Origin: Firmicutes bacterium M10-2
GTDB lineage: Bacteria > Bacillota_I > Bacilli_A > Erysipelotrichales > Erysipelotrichaceae
Assembly (NCBI GenBank): GCA_000403415.2
Contig: KE159684.1
Coordinates: 1 to 43,784 of the forward strand
Direction of reading: 5' to 3'
Length of the DNA: 43,784 nt
Shown here piece by piece: positions 34,289 to 43,784 of the stretch (the stretch's first letter is position 1; the number at the start of each line of letters is the position of its first letter). The position numbers and the translations under genes are program-made. The notes beneath the pieces are model-generated. The model was not told where the DNA came from and searched no databases. It worked only from the letters and a program-made list of their open reading frames with translations.

Positions 34289-34364
34289 TGGTGACGCGTA
34301 CGGGATTCGAACCCGTGAATGCATGCGTGAAAGGCATGTGAGTTAACCGTTTCTCCAACGCGCC
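34289..34364 (-). tRNA. tRNA-Glu (UUC)
   Basis: The 76-base cloverleaf has acceptor GGCGCGT/ACGCGTC and anticodon stem CATGC/GCATG around CTTTCAC, giving anticodon TTC. The T-arm has GTTCGAA, and CCA is encoded. It has its own promoter and terminator. Confidence 0.95.
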
Positions 34365-34397
34365 ATTCTTATTTGCTGATTTCCTCAGCGCTTATTC

Positions 34398-34426
34398 ATA
34401 ATAACATAATCGATAATATCTTGCAA
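34398..34426 (-). promoter_or_regulatory. Promoter of tRNA-Glu
   Basis: TTGCAA, a 17-bp spacer and TATTAT on the minus strand lie about 33 bases upstream of the tRNA. Confidence 0.8.
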
Positions 34427-34618
34427 GAATTTTTTTCGTTTTTTTTAATTATGTTTTTGTTTGATGTTTCTCTCATCAAGCTTACTCATTATAGAATAAA
34501 ACTAAAAAAAAAGAAAGGCCTATACTCATAAAAGTTATTTTCACATATTTTTTGTTTAAAATACAAATAAAAGATAAAATCAATTTAAAATGTACTTTCT
34601 CTTTTCATAAAAAAAAGA

Positions 34619-34731
34619 TTTAGCAACGTCCTATTTTCGCAGGCGCAAAGCCAACTATCGTCAGCGCTGAAGAGCTTAACTTCTGAGTTCGGAATGGAAT
34701 CAGGTGAAACCTCTTCGCTATCATCACTAAA
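34619..34731 (-). rRNA. 5S ribosomal RNA, diverged second copy
   Basis: The 113-base gene is full length and aligns without gaps to the 5S at 39908-40020, with about 27 differences (roughly 76% identity). The conserved cores CATTCCGAACTCAG, GACGATAGTTGGC and TTGCGCCTGCGAAAATAG are intact. Differences in helix I (TTTAGTGATG with CGTTGCTAAA) and in the next helix (GAAGAG with CTCTTC) are paired, so the fold is kept. A run of eight T residues directly follows the gene and may end transcription with the helix I stem. It lies 30 bases after the helicase stop codon. Confidence 0.9.
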
Positions 34732-34743
34732 TCTATGTTTAAA

Positions 34744-34772
34744 TATATACTCGTAATTTTTCTAAAAATCAA
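34744..34772 (-). promoter_or_regulatory. Promoter of the diverged 5S gene, overlapping the helicase stop
   Basis: TTGATT, a 17-bp spacer and TATATA on the minus strand predict a start near 34737, a few bases before the 5S 5' end. The -35 is in the last codons of the helicase gene and the stop codon is in the spacer. Confidence 0.6.
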
Positions 34773-36864
34773 GAATTTTTTTTAAAAACTGCTTAGCACC
34801 TTCTATATCCAATAAATTTTCTATGATATATTCGATCCGAATCGTTTCAGGAAGCAATTCTCGATACTTTACTTTCTCCAAAAAAGCTTCCACCCTTTCT
34901 GGGTCTTTTTTCAAAAACTCCCGAATATGTGAAACATTCCAATCGATTTGTGCGCATTCGTCAATTTCTTTTCTTATATCATAATGAGAATTTGTAAAAG
35001 TTAAAGCTGAACTCCATTCACTGCATCGTACACTTTCCGTTTTCGCATGAATCATCAACATGATCATCAACGTATGATTGATTTTCGTTCCGCAAAATGT
35101 TTGAAGTTTTACATGACCTTCCTCATCTTCCACGAACAAATCGGTCGTTCGATCATAAATTACCTCTCGGAGCAAACGAACATCGGGGTATTCATACGGT
35201 CGTTCTATAATTTCTTTCATTTCTTTGCGAATTTCATCGGATACAACGACTCCGGGAATTCCCAACTTTAAGGACCGACCATCTTCTGCGGGAATCACAT
35301 CAATTCTTTTTTTCTTATTGTCCATACGCATAACTTCCCATGCACGAGATGCAACAAGGATCAAACTGCTCCTCTTTAACCATGGTGGCGGAACGACCTC
35401 CGCTAATTCTTCATTTCCGTAATAGATTTTGAAAGCTTCTTCTCCTTCAAATAAAGAAAAGAAAGAACCCCTCTTTAAAAGGCTTTCCATTTTACGTCCC
35501 GGAATCACTTGATTTCCGCAAATTTCGATCATTTCGATTTTTAATAAATAATTCAAAATCAATGACCTCTGATCATCTTCTATCCAATTCCATACCGCCA
35601 TTGAATGATTCAGATTACGGAATTGCTCAATCGGCATTTCATGATGCTGCAATAAAATCGACAACATTTGATGTGCAAAAACATTAAAAGGTTTTTTGAC
35701 CATAAGAAATGAATCAATCTTCCCTTTTTTCAATAATGAAAGAGCCGCATAAGCTTGAATAAAAAGCCAAGGCTCGCTTGAAATCATATAGAGTTGCGAA
35801 GGTTTCTTTCTTCTTCCGCTTCTGCCGACACGTTGTGCCAACGAAGAAACACTCATAGGGGCATCATATTGTATGACTTCGTCAACAGCACCAATATCGA
35901 TTCCGAGCTCAAGCGTACTCGTACAGCAAATCGTAAACGGTTTCCCTTCCTCTTTCGCAAACATTTCCGCATACCGTTTCAATTCTTTGCTCAAATTGGA
36001 ATAATGAGCAAAATAGTCAACCGAAATATGATCTCGAATCCCCCATTTCTTCAATCTTGTTGCGAAATCCTCGACCGTATGCCTAGAGTTTGCAAACAAA
36101 AGCTGAGAATGCGACTTTGAACGTTCATATACTTTTTCGCATACTCGCTCAAAGTCGTACTTATAATCTTGTGAAGGGATCACAAACTCCAAAGAATACT
36201 TCAAATCTTTTTTCGTTCGATCCATCAATACAAGTGTTTCACGTTCATTATGAAAATACGTTTTTACGGTTTCGACATCCTTTTGCCCTAATGTAGCGGA
36301 CATCGCAATATAACGTGGTCTTTTCTCCATTTGCGATTGGAGCCTTTCTAATAAAGAACAAAGCTGGTATCCTCGATCATTCCCGATAAAACTATGAATC
36401 TCATCAACCAATATCCATTCGGTTTTTCTAAACAATATCGGAAGATATTCCGGATGCATTGTTATAATGGCCTCAATAGATTCAGGCGTAATGAGCATGA
36501 TTCCTTTTGGATTGGACAATAGTTTCATTTTTCTCGCTTTTGAAACTTCCCCATGCCATTGAAAAGTATCAATATTCAAAAACTCGCATAATTCAGTCAG
36601 TCTTTTAAACTGATCATTAATCAAAGCAACCAGCGGAGAAATGTATATAATTTTTATTCCATCATCAAATCCGGTCACAGCATCAATTGCAGGCAAAAAA
36701 GCAGCCTCCGTTTTTCCCGAAGCAGTAGGCGCTGCCAAAACGAGATTGGCTGTTGTTGTTTTTGCGTACCGGATTGTCCCTTCCTGAATCTTCGTAAGCG
36801 AAGGCCATCCTTGTTCATAAATATACTCACGTAAATCTTTTGAAAGCAATTGATAGGCTGACAT
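34762..36864 (-). CDS. Lhr-like superfamily 2 helicase (BrxHI-type)
   Basis: The 700-residue helicase is of the Lhr type. Motif I is APTASGKT (45-52), motif II DEIH (154-157), motif III SAT (189-191) and motif VI QRVGRSGR (345-352). LGIDIGAVDEVIQYDAP is the typical motif V region. The ~350-residue C-terminal part holds winged-helix and Lhr-specific segments with PPPWLKRSSLILVASRAWEV. It should translocate on nucleic acid using ATP. Its ATG overlaps the BrxD-like stop by one base (TAATG), so the proteins are made together. BrxHI helicases adjoin brxD in type 2 BREX; no other BREX genes are visible here. Confidence 0.9.
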   Translation of the reverse strand: MSAYQLLSKDLREYIYEQGWPSLTKIQEGTIRYAKTTTANLVLAAPTASGKTEAAFLPAIDAVTGFDDGIKIIYISPLVALINDQFKRLTELCEFLNIDTFQWHGEVSKARKMKLLSNPKGIMLITPESIEAIITMHPEYLPILFRKTEWILVDEIHSFIGNDRGYQLCSLLERLQSQMEKRPRYIAMSATLGQKDVETVKTYFHNERETLVLMDRTKKDLKYSLEFVIPSQDYKYDFERVCEKVYERSKSHSQLLFANSRHTVEDFATRLKKWGIRDHISVDYFAHYSNLSKELKRYAEMFAKEEGKPFTICCTSTLELGIDIGAVDEVIQYDAPMSVSSLAQRVGRSGRRKKPSQLYMISSEPWLFIQAYAALSLLKKGKIDSFLMVKKPFNVFAHQMLSILLQHHEMPIEQFRNLNHSMAVWNWIEDDQRSLILNYLLKIEMIEICGNQVIPGRKMESLLKRGSFFSLFEGEEAFKIYYGNEELAEVVPPPWLKRSSLILVASRAWEVMRMDNKKKRIDVIPAEDGRSLKLGIPGVVVSDEIRKEMKEIIERPYEYPDVRLLREVIYDRTTDLFVEDEEGHVKLQTFCGTKINHTLMIMLMIHAKTESVRCSEWSSALTFTNSHYDIRKEIDECAQIDWNVSHIREFLKKDPERVEAFLEKVKYRELLPETIRIEYIIENLLDIEGAKQFLKKILDF

Positions 36865-38147
36865 TAAAACACCTCGATCAAATCATGATCATCTACGTCT
36901 TTATACACCCGCGTTCCCTGAAATTTGGACTCTATCAGGTTTTTAAAAGAGCATTGAGGGTTTTGGCGTTTTAAATCGAGCAACTCCAAAAAATCTTTGA
37001 TCACGGTCCTTGGGGTCAAAAATTCATCCGCTCCCGGACGGTTAAGTTGTTCTTCCATATAAAAACGGATATCCTCAAACGATATCGATAGATCGCAATG
37101 ATAGTTTTTATCGTAAATTTTCAGAAGATGTTCCAGCAAGGTATAAATCTCTTCTGGAGTTAACGGTTTTAAACCGAGCACCGTACGATTGGTATTGATC
37201 AATCCTTGATCTTTTTGTTCCGTTCCTAATCTTCCGGCTAAAGCTTTATAACTTAAAAGGCCTCGATAGGAATCATAGATTGTTTTTCTTGTTGCACCGA
37301 AATTCAAAAATAAATGAGAAATCATATTCGTTTTGCATTCATTGTACATATTCAAGATCATTTCATAATTATTCGCTCTGGTTTGAGATCGGGGAAGTTT
37401 ATAAAGATTCACAAGTTCATCGAAATTTACGACAAGTCCCGAATATCCAATTTCCACTACAAATTCATTGAAAGTCTTTAATGCATCAAACCAGTTCATA
37501 TCATTAATGATCACGGAAATACCTAGCAGTTTTTTCGATTCGGTTTTCGTATCGATTTCTCCTCGAAGCCAACGTAAGGCATTCATTTTTAATTCGCGGT
37601 TTTCCTGCAGCATTCCCTGAGCATACAATACGATTGCTTTCCCGAAATCATATGCCATCAGCGGAATCTTAAAACGATCGAATACTTGTTCGATTTTACT
37701 TTCCAAATTGATCATCAAAGGCTTATTTTCCTGCATGCATTGTTCTTGAAGCACTGTAATCCATTTTTGCAGAAGAATTTCCAAACACGAACGATCCTGA
37801 CAAGTTTTAATATGCAGTTGATTCATAATCTCCCGATACAAATTTCTCGCTTTTCCGTTCGAAGAGCAAAAAGAGCGAGTCGGACTCAAATCAATTGTCG
37901 ATACCACAAAATCTTTTTCCAACGCAAATGTATCAATTGTCTGAAGGATGAAACTTTTTCCACTTCCAAAATCTCCTACCCAAAATCGAATGTCGCTTTG
38001 CCCTTCTTTTACATGCTTTAATATAGAAATAATTTCTTCGACTTCCTGTCTGCGCCCGACTAATAAATGATGAATACCCCGTTTTGGTACAACTCCGCCT
38101 TCTAAAGACGTAATAATTTGATGTGCTTCTTTTGGATTAATGTTCAT
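36864..38147 (-). CDS. BrxD-type ATP-binding protein (DUF2791)
   Basis: The 427-residue P-loop ATPase has an N-terminal lead (IITSLEGGVVPKRGIHHLLVGR, core GVVPKRGIHHLLVGR) typical of BREX ATP-binding (DUF2791) proteins. Walker A is GDFGSGKS (58-65) and Walker B LVVNFDEL (238-245). The mid-C segment LFLNFGATRKTIYDSYRGLLSYKALAGRL, core YDSYRGLLSYKALAGRL, fits the same family. It overlaps the TerB-C-like gene by 11 bases and the helicase gene by one base, so all three are tightly coupled. It probably forms an ATP-driven complex with the other two. The exact role in phage defence is inferred from the BREX relationship. Confidence 0.88.
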   Translation of the reverse strand: MNINPKEAHQIITSLEGGVVPKRGIHHLLVGRRQEVEEIISILKHVKEGQSDIRFWVGDFGSGKSFILQTIDTFALEKDFVVSTIDLSPTRSFCSSNGKARNLYREIMNQLHIKTCQDRSCLEILLQKWITVLQEQCMQENKPLMINLESKIEQVFDRFKIPLMAYDFGKAIVLYAQGMLQENRELKMNALRWLRGEIDTKTESKKLLGISVIINDMNWFDALKTFNEFVVEIGYSGLVVNFDELVNLYKLPRSQTRANNYEMILNMYNECKTNMISHLFLNFGATRKTIYDSYRGLLSYKALAGRLGTEQKDQGLINTNRTVLGLKPLTPEEIYTLLEHLLKIYDKNYHCDLSISFEDIRFYMEEQLNRPGADEFLTPRTVIKDFLELLDLKRQNPQCSFKNLIESKFQGTRVYKDVDDHDLIEVF

Positions 38148-39810
38148 TGAGAGCCTCCTTTACTAAATCGATATAATAAGGATCGATCATTACTTGATCT
38201 TGATCTAAAATAACAATCGCATCATTAAGGATCGAAAAATACTGTTCGTTGATCTGATCGATCAATGATTGAGAAAATGTTTTATTGTTTACTGCTAATT
38301 GTTCGAATTTTCGAATAGTCATCGGCTGTTCCAAAAGTTGTTCAACAATTTTTCTGATCTCATCTTTTTGCTCTGGTATGCATAAGTCATTGTTGATTTC
38401 ATGATGTTCTTTTTGAATTTCTTCTTCGCGATGATCTTGAGGGAGAAAATCTTGGATGTGATCAAATGTTTTTTCAAAATCCGTTCGCGACTGCTCCACT
38501 TCTTGCAAAGAAAGCGAAATCGTTTTCCTTTTTAACTGATCAAGCTCTAAAAGAGCTTTGTATGTGAACAAATTCCATGGCTGCTCAAGTAACCATTCCC
38601 ATTCATTTTTCCGAGAAGGATGAATAGTACGATCAATTTCTTTTCTTAAAGAAGAAGTTACTTTTTTACCTTTGGCAAAAAAATACAAAGCAATAATTTT
38701 CAATGGATAAGATTGTTTTAACATCTCTTTTAATAATCGATCGAGATCATTTTTTTGTTCATAGAGCGTTTTCATGATTTGTACACGATCTTTCAGATCT
38801 TCACGAATCAATTTCTCCAAATAATAAGGCCATACCGTTTCATGAATTCTTTCCAAATAAACGATTAATTCATCGATATCTTTTTCCCGAACAATATTTT
38901 CTTGCTGTTTTAATAATTCATCAAAAAGTGTTTGTCCTCTTTTTAAAAACCTTTTTTTTACAGCTTCTAATTCTTTTTCTTCATCAAGGAGCTTTGTATT
39001 TTTTGTTGCCGGAAGTTGTCTGCGAATCATATTCTCGCTGATTTTCAATAAATAACGTAAAAAATTCTTAAATGCAGAACTCCTCTTTAAATAATGAATT
39101 TCTCCACACGCAAGAGCCGTTAATCTATTTTTAATCATGCTGCGTTTTGGAAAAATTTGATCCTGATCAAGCAATTCATGAATAAGGGTCAAATAAATTT
39201 TAATGATAAGTTTTGCGGTAGGTGGATATTTTAATAAATTGGAATTTCGGCAAGGCGTCATATCCAAAAGCATTGCTTCGTGAAAAGAAACGATTTCTTG
39301 TTTTCTTAATACTCCATCGCGATCCCACCAAGTCGGACAAAGACCTTCTCTTAATAATCCGTATTTTTCAATCGATAATTGGTCTGGTGCCGGAAGAGAA
39401 TGTTCTTTTTCCAATAAAAAATGATATATCTCAACTTGTTCCTTTTCTCCTAAAAGCCGCAAAATATGGCGATAAGAATATTCATCCAGAGAAATACGGT
39501 AATGACGATTTTCATATCGGTGAAGTGCATGATCAAAAGATAAAAGAGCCAGCTCAATAAATAAAGTGGTTGAAAAATCTTCAAGTTGAATGCGAGAAGA
39601 TAAAAATTCGCACACCTCGCAATATAAGATCCGAGCACCATCAACAATTTGAGGATTAGAATCCATCCAAAGGTAATCGGCATCGATCTTATTCAAATAG
39701 GGGCATTCATAAATATTTCGCTCTTTTATATTTCGTTCTTTTTTTTGTTCCTCGTTGAAAGAAGAGGAAGAATGGAACTGCTCAGGTTCTAAATCGGTAA
39801 TATCAATCAT
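38137..39810 (-). CDS. TerB-C domain-like protein, first gene of the BrxD/helicase module
   Basis: The 557-residue soluble protein opens with a polar Ser/Glu/Lys-rich tail (about 1-35). Next is a helical part with NPQIVDGARILYCEVCEFL and a Lys/Glu-rich stretch at about 275-320. The end (about 490-557) resembles a TerB-C domain: LLEQPMTIRKFEQLAV, SLIDQINEQYFSILNDAIVI and a final helix. I cannot confirm a TerB-N domain. No nuclease, protease or methylase motif is visible. No Shine-Dalgarno precedes the ATG, and the -10 ends 6 bases before it, so the mRNA is probably leaderless. It may be a scaffold or sensor for the ATPase and helicase. Confidence 0.75.
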   Translation of the reverse strand: MIDITDLEPEQFHSSSSFNEEQKKERNIKERNIYECPYLNKIDADYLWMDSNPQIVDGARILYCEVCEFLSSRIQLEDFSTTLFIELALLSFDHALHRYENRHYRISLDEYSYRHILRLLGEKEQVEIYHFLLEKEHSLPAPDQLSIEKYGLLREGLCPTWWDRDGVLRKQEIVSFHEAMLLDMTPCRNSNLLKYPPTAKLIIKIYLTLIHELLDQDQIFPKRSMIKNRLTALACGEIHYLKRSSAFKNFLRYLLKISENMIRRQLPATKNTKLLDEEKELEAVKKRFLKRGQTLFDELLKQQENIVREKDIDELIVYLERIHETVWPYYLEKLIREDLKDRVQIMKTLYEQKNDLDRLLKEMLKQSYPLKIIALYFFAKGKKVTSSLRKEIDRTIHPSRKNEWEWLLEQPWNLFTYKALLELDQLKRKTISLSLQEVEQSRTDFEKTFDHIQDFLPQDHREEEIQKEHHEINNDLCIPEQKDEIRKIVEQLLEQPMTIRKFEQLAVNNKTFSQSLIDQINEQYFSILNDAIVILDQDQVMIDPYYIDLVKEALNEH

Positions 39811-39816
39811 AAAAAT

Positions 39817-39825
39817 ATTGTACCA
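39817..39825 (-). promoter_or_regulatory. Extended -10 promoter of the three-gene module, predicted leaderless
   Basis: TGGTACAAT on the minus strand is an extended -10. Six bases then lead to the ATG at 39810. The -35 position reads TGAATA, a poor match. Confidence 0.55.
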
Positions 39826-39861
39826 CGATTAGGAAAGGATATTCATTTAACGCTTAAAAGC

Positions 39862-39888
39862 AAAAAAAGCACCTTTTCCAAAGGTGCC
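39862..39888 (-). terminator. Terminator of the rRNA operon after the main 5S
   Basis: On the minus strand GCACCTTT and AAAGGTGC form a perfect 8-bp stem with a 3-base loop, then seven T residues. It separates the rRNA operon from the three-gene module. A longer T-run also lies directly after the 5S. Confidence 0.9.
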
Positions 39889-39907
39889 ACATAAAAAAAA
39901 AAAAAGA

Positions 39908-40020
39908 CCCGGCAACGTGCTATTTTCGCAGGCGCAAGGCCAACTATCGTCGCCGCTGGGGTGCTTAACTGCTGAGTTCGGAATGTATTCAGGTGTCTCC
40001 ATCCCGCCTTCGTCACCGGA
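39908..40020 (-). rRNA. 5S ribosomal RNA, operon copy
   Basis: The 113-base gene has helix I TCCGGTGACG / CGTTGCCGGG and the standard CATTCCGAACTCAG loop. It is about 83 bases after the 23S end, in the normal 16S-23S-5S order. Confidence 0.95.
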
Positions 40021-40103
40021 TCTTCTTTTGCTCGATCCCTCAAAACCGACATCCACTCTTCTCTCTTACACTTCTTTCGTCTCTTTCGCAAGTCGCGGGC
40101 TCT

Positions 40104-43021
<2,918 letters not shown>

Positions 43022-43272
43022 AGTTGGTTCTCTTGTTTCTTGTGCTTTCTTCAAGATCTTTCTAAACTGTTCACTGTTTTTCTCTTTTTCTCAGTTTATC
43101 TTTTTTTCTCCACAACTTGCTTTCAAGACCTTTTCTCTTTATCTATTGTGTCTCTTCTTCAATTTGTGTCTGTCGGTTTTCAAAGATCGAGCTCCAGGGA
43201 CCATCCCTGAAAACTTGATAGAAATTCTCTCACGTCTCTTTACACCTTTTCTCGTTTCTTCGCTTTCTCCTT
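43022..43272 (-). other. 16S-23S internal spacer without tRNA genes
   Basis: About 250 bases. I see no cloverleaf. A boxA-like GATCTTTGAAAAC occurs near 43174-43188 on the minus strand, suiting rRNA antitermination. The rest is T/C-rich on the plus strand and shows no gene. Confidence 0.75.

Positions 43273-43784
<512 letters not shown>

Noticed and set aside
34762-39810. A complete BREX locus
   Set aside because: Only BrxD-like and BrxHI-like genes are present. No PglX, PglZ, PglY or BrxA/BrxB-type gene is visible on either side; rRNA and tRNA genes flank the module directly.

Overview
The window is chromosomal DNA from a low-to-moderate GC Firmicute. The signs are purine-rich Shine-Dalgarno sites, an ECF-type folate transporter under a THF riboswitch, lactose/cellobiose-family PTS genes, PRD-type PTS regulation and a bile-salt-hydrolase-family enzyme. 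I infer a host-associated, fermentative bacterium, perhaps near the Erysipelotrichaceae. That placement is low confidence and should be settled from the partial 16S.

Layout. (1) 1-7100: a partial gene, a GNAT/TetR divergent pair sharing an operator-like palindrome, a choloylglycine-hydrolase-family enzyme, and a TPR-type (RRNPP-like) regulator with an ABC exporter. That pair is bracketed by two nearly identical 54/55-bp terminator repeats and is followed by a receiver-less winged-helix protein and a MerR regulator. (2) 7240-12541: an orphan OppA-like lipoprotein coupled to an amidohydrolase, phosphopentomutase, and pyroglutamyl peptidase. (3) 20666-12558 (minus): one long run of a PRD regulator, an RDD protein, PTS EIIA-EIIB-EIIC, a small GrdB-like protein, glycosylasparaginase, an M20 peptidase and CutC. 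It looks like a uptake-and-cleavage operon for a glycosylated amino acid or glycopeptide. (4) 20799-25503: YitT protein, Pta, THF riboswitch-folT facing folC, then ung. (5) 33584-25538 (minus): ftsX2, M23 murein hydrolase, ftsE, ftsX1, ctpA, a membrane-anchored protein and uvrB, a cell-wall remodelling cluster with two FtsX paralogues around one FtsE. (6) 33895-43784 (minus): an rRNA operon (16S partial, 23S, 5S) and three tRNA genes (Glu, Ile, Ala). Between the operon's 5S and a second, diverged 5S lies a tightly overlapping three-gene module: TerB-C-like protein, BrxD-type ATPase and Lhr/BrxHI-type helicase.

The most promising candidate for an under-described system is that three-gene module (34762-39810). 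BrxD and BrxHI-type proteins are known as partners in type 2 BREX, but no PglX, PglZ or PglY is next to them here. The module is enclosed by two same-orientation 5S genes of about 76% identity. The second 5S keeps its helices through compensatory changes and has its own promoter overlapping the helicase stop codon.

A second cross-window pattern is that four genes (GNAT, winged-helix, folC and the first gene of the three-gene module) have no Shine-Dalgarno and a -10 hexamer exactly 6 bases before the ATG. This predicts leaderless mRNAs. I saw no insertion sequence, CRISPR array, prophage or replication origin.
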